Positions 56,317 to 64,000 of a stretch of 64,000 bases of DNA are shown here, piece after piece. This DNA is from an uncultured Oscillospiraceae bacterium (GTDB taxonomy: Bacteria > Bacillota > Clostridia > Oscillospirales > Ruminococcaceae). Both the position numbers and the translations under genes were made by a program. Where the stretch lies: assembly GCA_900548355.1 (NCBI GenBank), contig URKR01000003.1, positions 62,001-126,000 of the forward strand, given 5' to 3'. The notes under the pieces were generated by a model, which did no database searches, was not told the DNA's origin, and was given only the letters and a program-made list of their open reading frames with translations. Within the stretch, counting starts at the first letter, position 1; each line of letters begins with the position of its first letter.

Positions 56317-57081
56317 ATGTATGCTCGTATAAGGTATCTTTGGATTTGTCTCATCCTCATCACAATATTGACCGGTTGCGCGGAGCCCTCATCGGCTGCA
56401 TCCACTTCCATTGCCACGGTATCGCGGCCCGAAAGTTCTTTCCCTACGGACACGCCTTCTCCTTCGGCCGCCGCCATCGTCTGGCCCGAAGAGGACTACG
56501 CCGCGCTCGGCGAGGAAGGCAAGGCCGCCTACCGCGAAGCCCTCGCCGAGCAGCTGCCGGCTGATGGCTACCTCATCCTCGAGGACGGCTTCGTCGTCGA
56601 GAACGAGGCGGCCGGCCGCTATGCCCCGGAGGATTTCGCCGCCCTGCTGTCCGATGTGACGCTGCCGGCGCAGGCGGTCGGCGGCTATACGCTCAACGAA
56701 ATACAGGTCAGCTGGCAGCCCGACCCGCTCGCCCGGCCCGGCGACCGGGTTTTGCGGCGCTACCGGCTCGCGGCCGACAACCTGCAGGGCGCGGCGCTCA
56801 CCTACGCGGATGCGGACGGCCATACGGTGCGGGTCAACCTGATCGGCCTGGCCGCGCTTGGCGGCGCGCCGGACGCCGACGCCGAAATCCGATGGTCGGC
56901 CGAGCCCGTGCTGCGCGCCGAGGAAGCCGGCCAGCCGGTCTTTGGCCTAGACGGCACGCTGCGCCAGCCCGGCGGCCAGGCGATCATCCAGCTCCATGCC
57001 CCCGCCGAAGACAAAGCCGCTTTCCAAACCGCCATCGCACCGTTCACCGAAGTGACGGGGTGGATGGCTTCCACCCTTTGA
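56317..57081 (+). CDS. Lipoprotein following an ECF sigma module
   Basis: 254 residues. Lipoprotein signal peptide ending LTGC (Cys 21), a Ser/Thr/Pro-rich tether (about 22-52), then a soluble outer domain with no family I recognise; strands such as GYTLNEIQVSWQPDP and GHTVRVNLIGLAAL suggest a beta fold. GGAGGAG ribosome-binding site. The first 130 bp are AT-rich and the rest is strongly GC-rich, so the signal-peptide segment may have a separate origin. It is 120 bp behind module B and probably part of its regulon or operon. Confidence 0.72.
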   Translation: MYARIRYLWICLILITILTGCAEPSSAASTSIATVSRPESSFPTDTPSPSAAAIVWPEEDYAALGEEGKAAYREALAEQLPADGYLILEDGFVVENEAAGRYAPEDFAALLSDVTLPAQAVGGYTLNEIQVSWQPDPLARPGDRVLRRYRLAADNLQGAALTYADADGHTVRVNLIGLAALGGAPDADAEIRWSAEPVLRAEEAGQPVFGLDGTLRQPGGQAIIQLHAPAEDKAAFQTAIAPFTEVTGWMASTL

Positions 57082-57132
57082 TAAAAACCGGCGGCCCCCG
57101 CCACAAACGCAGGGAGCCGCCGGTTCATTTTT
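57082..57132. terminator. Bidirectional terminator
   Basis: ACCGGCGGC / GCCGCCGGT stem with A/T-rich flanks on both sides (TTCATTTTTA right; TTTTTAT leftward), between the lipoprotein gene and convergent MATE gene. Confidence 0.85.
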
Positions 57133-58501
57133 ACATTTTGTACCTATTCCTCTCACACTGCTCGCAGAGTTCCTGCCAGCGGTGGGTGCGGTAGTAGGGC
57201 AGCATCGCGATCATGCCGGCGATGAAGCTCAGCGAGATGCCGGCCATTGCCCAGCCGCCAAGGCCGACCGCCGCAAGCCCCCAGGCCGCGGGGATGCGCA
57301 CGCCCCAAAGGATCAGTACGTTGACAAAAGTCGGGTAGCGGATTTCGCCCAGGCCGTTCAGGTAGTTCATAATGCCGTTGAACACCGCATAGCACCAGGT
57401 GAACGGCAGCACCACAAAAACATACCGCTCGGCCACCGCCAGCACCGCGGCGTCCCGGGTGAAAAGGCCGAGCACCGGCCGCCCGAACACCGTGAGCAGC
57501 AGCCCGCAGGCCAGCGTGAACGCCCCGCAGCACAGCGGGATGCGCAGCGCGCCTTTGCGCAGGCGGTCGGTCAGGCCGGCGCCGAAGTTCTGGCCGGAAA
57601 AGACCGAAGCCGCGCTGGAAAACGAAGTGATCGCAATATTGGCCAGCGAGCTGAGCTTGCTTGCCACCGAACACCCGGCCACAAACACCGAGCCCTGGGT
57701 ATTGTAAAGCGTTTGCAGCAGCAGGTGCCCGAAGGAGTACAGCGCATTGTTCAGCCCAAGCGGCACCCCCACATGCAGAATTTCACGCAGGGTTTCGCGG
57801 TCATGGCCGGCCGGCAGCACCGGGAACCGCAGTTCCGGCACGCGGCGGAGAAGGTACAGGATGCTGAACGCCCAGGCCAGCATCATGGCGGCCGCCGTGG
57901 CAAACGCCGCGCCGCCAACCCCCAGGCCAAACCCGCCGACAAGCGCCAGATCGCCGACGATATTGACCACGCAGCTGACCATCAGCATCCAGAGCGAAGT
58001 GCGGCTGTTGCCAAGCCCGCGCAAGATGCCGGCGTTGAGGTTGTACCCCATGTTGCCAAGGCAGCCCAGCGTTGTGATGCGCAGGTAGACGATTGCGCCG
58101 TCCCACGCATCGGGCGGGACCTGCATGAACCGCAAAAGCAGCGGCCCCAGCAGCAGGCCCAGCACGGTCAGCGGCAGGGCCGTGGCATACAGCAGCCAGA
58201 CCGCCGTGCGGGCCAGTTCCCGCTGGCGGTCTGCATCGTCCCGGCCGGCCGCCTGAGAAACCAGGATGGAAACGCCCGACCCGATGCCAAGAAAGATGCA
58301 CAGCAGGATCTCAAGCGGCTGGGAACTGGTTGCCACCGCCGCAAGCGCCGATGCGTCGCAATAATTGCCGATGACCAGCGTGTCAACGGTACTGTATAGC
58401 TGCTGCAGCACGTTGCCGGCGCAGATCGGCAGCGCAAAGCGAACCGCGGTGGGCAGAATCGGGCCGTGGGTCATATCGACACGGGTTGCGGTGCGGGGCA
58501 T
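57131..58501 (-). CDS. MATE-family multidrug/Na+ antiporter (first copy)
   Basis: 456 residues, 12 membrane helices in two six-helix bundles. Family stretches: LPICAGNVLQQLYSTVDTLV at helix 1, GIGSGVSILVSQAAG at helix 2, and in the second half NITSFSSAASVFSGQNFGAG-type sequence (ITSFSSAASVFSGQNFG). DinF/NorM-type exporters expel cationic drugs or metabolites in exchange for Na+ or H+. The ATG at 58501 has GGAGG; the frame opens 30 codons upstream. A second MATE gene lies 165 bp upstream on the same strand, so they may be co-transcribed. Substrate unknown. Confidence 0.93.
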   Translation of the reverse strand: MPRTATRVDMTHGPILPTAVRFALPICAGNVLQQLYSTVDTLVIGNYCDASALAAVATSSQPLEILLCIFLGIGSGVSILVSQAAGRDDADRQRELARTAVWLLYATALPLTVLGLLLGPLLLRFMQVPPDAWDGAIVYLRITTLGCLGNMGYNLNAGILRGLGNSRTSLWMLMVSCVVNIVGDLALVGGFGLGVGGAAFATAAAMMLAWAFSILYLLRRVPELRFPVLPAGHDRETLREILHVGVPLGLNNALYSFGHLLLQTLYNTQGSVFVAGCSVASKLSSLANIAITSFSSAASVFSGQNFGAGLTDRLRKGALRIPLCCGAFTLACGLLLTVFGRPVLGLFTRDAAVLAVAERYVFVVLPFTWCYAVFNGIMNYLNGLGEIRYPTFVNVLILWGVRIPAAWGLAAVGLGGWAMAGISLSFIAGMIAMLPYYRTHRWQELCEQCERNRYKM

Positions 58502-58666
58502 AGGGAAGGCCTCCTTGGGCCGGCCCTTTGGCGCTTTGCAGCGCAAAGCCGGCCATGCAGAAATTTCGCCCCCTATTATAGCACCGTCCAAAGGGGGCGG
58601 CTAGGGCCTATTCTTGTGCACTTTCACAGTGTTTCGCACCGATTTTGCGGCGGGGCGGGCGCCGCC

Positions 58667-60007
58667 TTACACGAGCTTTTTCCTCTTCACCACAAAATAC
58701 GCAATCCCGAACGCATCGGCAAGGGCCCAGCCGATCGGGACGCTCCACCAGATGCCGACGACCCCGACGCCCGGCAGGGCCGAGAGGGCGTAGGCCAGCG
58801 CGACCCGCAAACCGAGCGAGATCACGGTCAGCACAACCGACATGCCCGGGCGGCCCAGCGCGCGGTAAAGCCCGTAGAGCAAAAACAGCACCCCGATCAG
58901 GGCATAGAAGGCGCCCTCAATGTGCAGGTAACGCACGCCTGCGGCAATAACGGCCTGCCCGGACGAAGCGTCGATAAAAAGCGCCATGAGCGGTTCGGCA
59001 AAGACAAAGACAAGCGCCGACAGCACAACCCCGAAGCAGACCGAGGTCGCCGCCGCCACCCGGATGCCCTGGCGGATGCGATCCTTCCGCCCTGCGCCGT
59101 AGTTCTGCGAGACAAAGATCGAGAAAGCATTGCCGAAATCCTGCACCGGCAGGTAGGCGAAGGCGTCGATCTTGACGGCGGCCGCAAAGGCGGCCATGAT
59201 CGTGGTGCCGAAGCTGTTGACCAGCCCCTGCACGGCCAGAATGCCGAGGTTCATGATTGACTGCTGCAGGCAGGTCAGCGCCGAAAAGCTCGTGATCTCC
59301 CGCAGGCGGGCGCGGCGCAGCTTGACGGCAGGGCCACGCCGAAAGAGCTGCGGGAACTTCGCCCTTGTATACAGCAGGATGCCGACGCCCGACACATACT
59401 GCGAAATAACCGTCGCTTCGGCCGCGCCGGCTACCCCGCGGCCGAGCCCTGCGACAAACCACAGGTCCAGCACAATATTCAGCCCGGCCGATACCGCCAA
59501 AAACGCAAGCGGCACAATCGAATTGCCGAGCGCCCGCAGCAGCGCCGCAAAAAAGTTGTAAAGGAAGATGCCGACAAGCCCGGCAAAAATCACGATCAGG
59601 TACGCCCGCATCATCTCCACAAGCTCAGCGGGGGTGCGCAGCGCCCAGATGATGAGGTCGATCCCCGCAAAGACAAGGATGTTGAGCACGATCGTCACGG
59701 CGCCGAGCAGCACGAAGGAGGCAAGAACCCCTTCTTTCAGGCCCAGCTCGTCCTTTTGGCCGAACCGGATCGAAAAGACGGTGCCGCTGCCCATGGCAAG
59801 GCCGAGCAGAATCGAGGTCAAAAAGGTCATCAGCGAAAACGCCGACCCGACCGCAGCCAGCGCCCCTTCGCCAAGGAAACGGCCGACGATCAGGGTGTCG
59901 GCAATGTTGTAGCACTGCTGCAGAAGATCCCCCAGGATCATCGGCACCGCAAACCGCAGCATCGTCTGCATGACAGGCCCGCGGGTCAGCTCGTTGGTTT
60001 TCGCCAT
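58667..60007 (-). CDS. MATE-family multidrug/Na+ antiporter (second copy)
   Basis: 446 residues, 12 helices. FAVPMILGDLLQQCYNIADT at helix 1, LLGLAMGSGTVFSIRFGQKD at helix 2, IMAAFAAAVKIDAFAYLPVQ and SIFVSQNYGAGRKDRIR in the second half. It differs clearly from the first copy, so this is an old pair. A consensus promoter with a nearby GTAAT-N6-ATTAC dyad lies upstream, opposite a divergent Lrp-type regulator, hinting at local control. Start ATG at 60007 has a weak GGGGCG site. Substrate unknown. Confidence 0.93.
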   Translation of the reverse strand: MAKTNELTRGPVMQTMLRFAVPMILGDLLQQCYNIADTLIVGRFLGEGALAAVGSAFSLMTFLTSILLGLAMGSGTVFSIRFGQKDELGLKEGVLASFVLLGAVTIVLNILVFAGIDLIIWALRTPAELVEMMRAYLIVIFAGLVGIFLYNFFAALLRALGNSIVPLAFLAVSAGLNIVLDLWFVAGLGRGVAGAAEATVISQYVSGVGILLYTRAKFPQLFRRGPAVKLRRARLREITSFSALTCLQQSIMNLGILAVQGLVNSFGTTIMAAFAAAVKIDAFAYLPVQDFGNAFSIFVSQNYGAGRKDRIRQGIRVAAATSVCFGVVLSALVFVFAEPLMALFIDASSGQAVIAAGVRYLHIEGAFYALIGVLFLLYGLYRALGRPGMSVVLTVISLGLRVALAYALSALPGVGVVGIWWSVPIGWALADAFGIAYFVVKRKKLV

Positions 60008-60031
60008 AAAATCGCCCCGTTCTTTCGTTGT

Positions 60032-60047
60032 GTAATATACAAATTAC
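60032..60047. promoter_or_regulatory. Operator-like dyad upstream of the MATE gene
   Basis: GTAATATACAAATTAC: perfect GTAAT / ATTAC arms around 6 bp, in the leader between the consensus promoter and the MATE start codon; a second TTGACT/TATTAC promoter also overlaps it. Confidence 0.5.
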
Positions 60048-60059
60048 GCTTCGAAGTCA

Positions 60060-60088
60060 AGTATAGGCAATTCATTTCGGATTGTCAA
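60060..60088 (-). promoter_or_regulatory. Promoter of the MATE genes
   Basis: Minus strand: consensus -35 TTGACA (60083-60088), 17-bp spacer, -10 TATACT (60060-60065). Confidence 0.85.
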
Positions 60089-60139
60089 TACATTGCCCCC
60101 CAAAAGCACATGCTTCCGGTCGCCCGCCCCGAAAAGGTC

Positions 60140-60168
60140 TTGCCAGGCGGCCGCCGATGCGGTACACT
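60140..60168 (+). promoter_or_regulatory. Promoter of the Lrp-type regulator
   Basis: -35 TTGCCA (60140-60145), 17-bp spacer, -10 TACACT (60163-60168), about 35 bp before the start codon. Confidence 0.7.
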
Positions 60169-60202
60169 GGGGGCAGACACTTTTGCCAAAGGGGGCGGCG
60201 GT

Positions 60203-60661
60203 ATGTTTTTGGATGGGCTGGACGAACTGGACCGAAAGATTGTGCGGCTGCTGATTGCCAACGCACGGATTTCCTATTCCGAACTGGGCGAGCAGGTGGG
60301 CATTTCCCGCGTGGCGGCCAAGATGCGGGTGCAGGCGCTTGAAAAGAAAGGCGTGATTGAAGAATACACAACGGTGATCAATCCGCAAAAAATCAGCGGG
60401 GCGGTTTCCTGCTATTTTGAGATTGAAACAACGCCCGAAACGCTTGCGGCGGTTCTGGAAATTTTGCAGCAGAACGATACGGTCACCCAGATTTACCGGG
60501 TGACCGGCCGCAGCAAACTGCATGTGCACGCGGTGGCGGCCTCCCACGAAGAGATGGAAACCCTGATCCGCGGCACGATTGATACGCTGCCCGGCGTGAT
60601 GCGCTGCAGCTGCAACATGATCGTCTCCCGCATCAAGGATATCAAGGGGCTGCGGCTGTAA
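60203..60661 (+). CDS. Lrp/AsnC-family transcriptional regulator
   Basis: 152 residues. N-terminal helix-turn-helix (LDELDRKIVRLLIANARISY then SELGEQVGISRVAAKMRVQALEKKG) and C-terminal RAM/AsnC ligand domain (about 70-150; CYFEIETTPETL, VTQIYRVTGRSKLHVHAV). Such proteins respond to amino acids or other small molecules as octamers. It is divergent from the MATE exporters and may regulate them as well as itself. The start is the ATG at 60203 behind GGGGGCGG; the frame is open far upstream without support. Confidence 0.92.
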   Translation: MFLDGLDELDRKIVRLLIANARISYSELGEQVGISRVAAKMRVQALEKKGVIEEYTTVINPQKISGAVSCYFEIETTPETLAAVLEILQQNDTVTQIYRVTGRSKLHVHAVAASHEEMETLIRGTIDTLPGVMRCSCNMIVSRIKDIKGLRL

Positions 60662-60716
60662 ACACAAAGCGGCACACCAAAAGCGGAGTGCGCACAAGGA
60701 AGCTTTGCCGCCTTGG

Positions 60717-62213
60717 TCATTCTTCATCCATTGCCCAGTGGTAGGCGCAGCGGACCGCCTTGGTCCAGCCGCGCAGCCGCCTGGTGCGCACAGCCGGGTC
60801 AAGCGCCGGGGTGTAGCGGCGGTCGGCGGCCCAGTTGGCGGCGACTTCCTCGGTCGAAGCCCAGTAGCCGACGGCGAGCCCTGCGAGATAGGCCGCCCCG
60901 AGGGCGGTTGTTTCCAGACACTGCGGGCGGATGACCGGCCTGTCGCTGAGGTCGGCCATTGTCTGCAGCAGATAATTGTTGGCCGAAGCGCCGCCGTCCA
61001 CCCGCAAATCGGGCATGGAGAGGCCGGCGTCGGCCTCCATGGCGCGCAGCACATCGTTGACCTGGTAGCACAGGCTGTCCAGCGTGGCGCGGATGATGTG
61101 GTACTTGTTGCAGCCGCGGGTCAGCCCCACGATGGTCCCGCGGGCATATTGGTCCCAATGCGGCGCGCCAAGCCCGGTAAAGGCCGGCACAACATAACAG
61201 CCGTTGGTATCCGGCACCTTCGTGGCAAAATATTCCGAATCGGCCGCATCTTCCAGCAGCCGCAGTTCGTCCCGCAGCCATTGGATCGCCGCGCCGGCGA
61301 CAAAGATTGAGCCTTCCAGCGCGTAAGACACCTTGCCCCCCACGCCCCAGGCCACCGTGGTGACAAGCCCGTTTTGGGAGTAGACCGGCTTTTCGCCGGT
61401 GTTCATCAGCAGGAAGCCGCCGGTGCCGAAGGTGTTTTTGGCCGCGCCGGGCGCAAAGCAGGCCTGGCCGAAGAGCGCGGCCTGCTGGTCGCCGGCCGCC
61501 CCCGCAATGCGGATCGCCCCGCCGAGCAGCATCGGGTCGGCTTCGCCGTACACCGCGCTGGAGGGCATCGGGGTGGGCAGCATGCTGCGCGGGATGCCAA
61601 GGATCTGCAAAATCTCATCGTCCCAATCCAGGGTGTGGATGTTGAAAAGCATGGTCCGGCTTGCGTTTGAGTAATCGGTCACATGGACCTTGCCGCCGGT
61701 CAGCTTCCAGATCAGCCAGGTATCGACGGTGCCGAACAAAAGGCCGCCGGCTTCGGCCTTTTCCCGGGCGCCCGGCACGTTTTCCAGAATCCACTGCAGT
61801 TTGGTGGCCGAAAAATAGGCGTCGATGACAAGGCCGGTTTTCTGGCGGAAGAGCCCGGTCAGGCCGCGGGCCTTGAGCGCGTCGCAGGCCGCACTCGTGC
61901 GCCGGCACTGCCAGACAATCGCCGGGCAGACCGGTTCGCCGGTTGCACGGTCCCAGACAATGGTTGTCTCGCGCTGGTTGGCAATGCCGATCGCCGCGAT
62001 CTCCGACGCCGTGACGCCGGCCTGGTTCATGGCCGACAGCGCCACGCCGAGCTGGGTGGTCCAGATTTCATTGGCATCGTGTTCCACCCAGCCCGGTTTG
62101 GGGAAATACTGGGTGAAGGGTTTCTGCGCCATGCTCACAACCCGGCCGGCCGCATCAAACAAGATGCACCGGTTTGAGGTTGTGCCGGCGTCCAGCGCCA
62201 TGATGTAGGGCAT
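60717..62213 (-). CDS. glpK: Glycerol kinase
   Basis: 498 residues, FGGY family. [19 protein letters not shown] (phosphate loop), [37 protein letters not shown] (glycerol contacts), [13 protein letters not shown] and [19 protein letters not shown] (adenosine loop) are all standard. It phosphorylates glycerol to sn-glycerol 3-phosphate in the cytosol, feeding glycolysis or lipid synthesis. AGGAGG ribosome-binding site. No glpF or glpD is adjacent. Divergent from the GH35 gene. Confidence 0.96.
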   Translation of the reverse strand: MPYIMALDAGTTSNRCILFDAAGRVVSMAQKPFTQYFPKPGWVEHDANEIWTTQLGVALSAMNQAGVTASEIAAIGIANQRETTIVWDRATGEPVCPAIVWQCRRTSAACDALKARGLTGLFRQKTGLVIDAYFSATKLQWILENVPGAREKAEAGGLLFGTVDTWLIWKLTGGKVHVTDYSNASRTMLFNIHTLDWDDEILQILGIPRSMLPTPMPSSAVYGEADPMLLGGAIRIAGAAGDQQAALFGQACFAPGAAKNTFGTGGFLLMNTGEKPVYSQNGLVTTVAWGVGGKVSYALEGSIFVAGAAIQWLRDELRLLEDAADSEYFATKVPDTNGCYVVPAFTGLGAPHWDQYARGTIVGLTRGCNKYHIIRATLDSLCYQVNDVLRAMEADAGLSMPDLRVDGGASANNYLLQTMADLSDRPVIRPQCLETTALGAAYLAGLAVGYWASTEEVAANWAADRRYTPALDPAVRTRRLRGWTKAVRCAYHWAMDEE

Positions 62214-62274
62214 AAGGGACCTCCTTTGGGTGATGCAGGGTTGCCGCACAGGCAGCCACGCCGTATTGATTCCC

Positions 62275-62303
62275 ATTGTACCAGCCGGCGTCCGCTTTGT
62301 CGA
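62275..62303 (-). promoter_or_regulatory. Promoter of glpK
   Basis: Minus strand: -35 TCGACA (62298-62303), 17-bp spacer, -10 TACAAT (62275-62280). Confidence 0.68.
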
Positions 62304-62362
62304 GAGGGAGTCCTGCCCGGGCCGGATGTGACAAAAATTCAGCATCCTGGCACAAACAGTGG

Positions 62363-62390
62363 TTGACTTGCCCGCCCGGGCTGGTATGAT
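62363..62390 (+). promoter_or_regulatory. Promoter of the GH35 gene
   Basis: -35 TTGACT (62363-62368), 16-bp spacer, -10 TATGAT (62385-62390), 43 bp before the start codon. Confidence 0.68.
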
Positions 62391-62433
62391 GAAAAAAGAA
62401 AGCGCCACATTCCCCCGGAAAGGAGCCAACTGC

Positions 62434-64000
62434 ATGAACGCATCCTTTTTGCCCCCGCAGGCAGGCCCGCTGCTGGCCCGCCACCTGAAGATGGGCGGCG
62501 CCAACCCGGCCGGCATCCGGCTGGATCTGACCAACCGGTACCTGACCCGCGCCGGCCAGCCGTTTTTGCCGGTGATGGGGGAGTTCCACTTTTCCCGCTG
62601 CGAAGCCGAAGCCTGGCCGGCCGAACTTGCCAAGATGAAGGCCGGCGGCGTGACCATCGCCGCCACCTATCTGTTCTGGATTCACCATGAGGAAATCGAA
62701 GGGGCCCGCCGCTTTACCGGCAACCTCGATATCCGCCGTTTTGTCCTGGACTGCGGCCGCGCCGGGCTTGCGGTTGTGCTGCGCATCGGCCCCTGGGCGC
62801 ACGGCGAATGCCGCAACGGCGGCTTTCCGGACTGGCTGGTGCGCAAAGGCATTCCGTTGCGCTGCAACGACCCGGCCTATCTGGCGCTTGTGCGGGGCTG
62901 GTACGCCGCGGTTTTCGCGCAGGTGCAGGGGCTCCTCTATAAGGACGGCGGGCCGGTCATCGGCGTTCAGCTTGAAAACGAACTTGTGGATGACGCCGCC
63001 CACCTGGCAACGCTCAAACAAATCGCGGTGGAAGCCGGCTTTGATGTCCCCTACTATACCGTGACCGGCTGGAACGCGGCCGCCGGCGCGCGGATTCCCG
63101 CCGATGAGGTACTGCCGGTGTTTTCCGCTTACCCGGATGCGCCCTGGGCCGCCGGCACCGCGCCGCTGCCGCTTTCCCCGCATTATGTGTTTAACGCCGA
63201 GCGCAACGACGCGGCGGTCGGGGCCGACCTGATGGCCCGCACCGCCCCCGACGGCTGGCAGCTGCCCTATGACCGGTACCCGTTCGCCACCTGCGAGCTC
63301 GGCTGCGGGCAGCAATCCACCTACCACCGCCGGGTGCGGATCAGCCCGATGGACGCCTATGCGCTCTCGCTTGTCAAGCTGGGCAGCGGCAACAACCTGA
63401 TCGGGTATTATATGTACCACGGCGGCACCAACCCCGTGGGCCGGCTTTCCACCATGCAGGAAAGCCGTGCCACCGGCTACCCCAACGATTACCCGATCCT
63501 CAATTATGATTTTGACACCGCGCTTTCCGAATACGGGGAAGCCCGGCCGCAGTACGGGCTGCTGAACCTGCTGCATTTGTTTGCGGCCGATTTTGGCGAA
63601 ACGCTGGCCCCGATGCCGTTTGCGCCGCCCGCCGCCCCCGCCCGGCCCGACGACCCGGACGCCCTGCGGTATGCGATGCGCACCGACGGCACGGCCGGTT
63701 TTGTCTTTGTCAACCACCACCAGCGCCATGCCGCGCTGCGCCCGGTTCGGGATGTCCGGTTCGATACCGGGGCGGTCGTTTTCCCGCCGGTCACGGTGGC
63801 GGGGGACATCGCCTTCTTCTTCCCGTTCGGGCTCATGCTCGGCGGGGTGCGGCTGGCCTGGGCGACCGCCCAGCCGATCTGCCGCTGCGGGGACAGTTTT
63901 TTCTTCGCCGCGGTTCCCGGCATCCCGGCACAGTATGCCTTTGAAGGCGGCCTGCGGTTCACGGCCGGGCCCGGCGTCACGGTACAGGACGCCGGCGGCG
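62434..64000 (+). CDS. GH35 family beta-galactosidase, 3' partial
   Basis: At least 522 residues, running off the window edge without a stop. Family GH35 stretches: [53 protein letters not shown], and the acid/base pair N182-E183 in [13 protein letters not shown]. The nucleophile Glu should be in [12 protein letters not shown] (about residue 288). [11 protein letters not shown] follows. No signal peptide, so it acts in the cytosol on imported beta-galactosides. AAAGGAG ribosome-binding site. Relatives include beta-galactosidases of gut bacteria acting on host glycan or plant galactans. The accessory C-terminal domains lie outside the window. Confidence 0.94.
   Translation, partial: MNASFLPPQAGPLLARHLKMGGANPAGIRLDLTNRYLTRAGQPFLPVMGEFHFSRCEAEAWPAELAKMKAGGVTIAATYLFWIHHEEIEGARRFTGNLDIRRFVLDCGRAGLAVVLRIGPWAHGECRNGGFPDWLVRKGIPLRCNDPAYLALVRGWYAAVFAQVQGLLYKDGGPVIGVQLENELVDDAAHLATLKQIAVEAGFDVPYYTVTGWNAAAGARIPADEVLPVFSAYPDAPWAAGTAPLPLSPHYVFNAERNDAAVGADLMARTAPDGWQLPYDRYPFATCELGCGQQSTYHRRVRISPMDAYALSLVKLGSGNNLIGYYMYHGGTNPVGRLSTMQESRATGYPNDYPILNYDFDTALSEYGEARPQYGLLNLLHLFAADFGETLAPMPFAPPAAPARPDDPDALRYAMRTDGTAGFVFVNHHQRHAALRPVRDVRFDTGAVVFPPVTVAGDIAFFFPFGLMLGGVRLAWATAQPICRCGDSFFFAAVPGIPAQYAFEGGLRFTAGPGVTVQDAGG

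Noticed and set aside
62155..63729. 524-codon minus-strand frame opposite the GH35 gene
   Set aside because: The plus-strand frame starting at 62434 is open to the window edge and carries GH35 motifs; the antisense frame has none.

Overview
This 64 kb window is a GC-rich, gene-dense stretch of a low-oxygen gut Firmicute. Pyruvate:ferredoxin oxidoreductase, pyruvate formate-lyase with its activase, a small 2[4Fe-4S] ferredoxin, B12-dependent methionine synthase, sortase/LPXTG cell-wall anchoring and clostridial-type promoters together fit a Faecalibacterium/Gemmiger/Subdoligranulum-like member of the Oscillospiraceae. That placement is inferred from gene content; no rRNA gene is present.

Layout. 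0-6 kb: the end of a DegV protein, a HAD phosphatase, and a leftward metH-yitJ methionine/one-carbon operon. 6-8.7 kb: a fused FeoA-FeoB iron transporter plus its tiny Cys-rich partner. 8.8-12.2 kb: a leftward two-component operon (response regulator, histidine kinase, anchored exported protein, short sigma-like protein) whose promoter carries three 11-bp-phased TTACAT repeats. 12.3-14.6 kb: a shortened MFS carrier and a glycerate kinase. 14.7-16.8 kb is the accessory spot: a ParE/Phd toxin-antitoxin pair, then a DUF3800 gene preceded by a promoter-structured RNA-terminator unit, with the DUF3800 segment bounded by 42-bp direct repeats that duplicate the terminator of the neighbouring initiator tRNA gene. 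17.4-21.7 kb: a surface locus (lipoprotein, class B sortase, nine-repeat LPQTG protein).

22-33 kb runs leftward: an exported WG-repeat-like protein, an EF-G/TetM-like GTPase fused to a YacP/Rae1-type NYN nuclease, a glycosyltransferase-VTT membrane protein-glycosyltransferase operon that looks like glycolipid synthesis, and nifJ. 33-42 kb runs rightward: pflB behind a structured leader, pflA, an OGG-type DNA glycosylase overlapping a NUDIX hydrolase, an alpha-1,3-fucosyltransferase (GT10) and a large polytopic GT-C-like protein. 42-48 kb: uppP, a HAD phosphatase with an aminotransferase, an L,D-transpeptidase, ferredoxin and an AraC regulator. 48-53 kb: uxuB-uxuA for hexuronate use, then dinB and an ECF-transporter S component driven by back-to-back promoters sharing one -35 box. 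53-57 kb: two divergent ECF-sigma/DUF4367-like modules with matching TGTCACA-N16-(C/T)GT(T/C) promoters, and a lipoprotein. 57-64 kb: two MATE exporters, an Lrp regulator, glycerol kinase, and a GH35 beta-galactosidase cut by the window edge.

The metabolic picture is a sugar-acid, galactoside and glycerol fermenter that splits pyruvate by both PFOR and PFL and decorates its surface with sortase-anchored protein and possibly fucosylated glycans. The most unusual items are the GTPase-nuclease fusion, the DUF3800/structured-RNA/tRNA-repeat unit, and the paired ECF modules.
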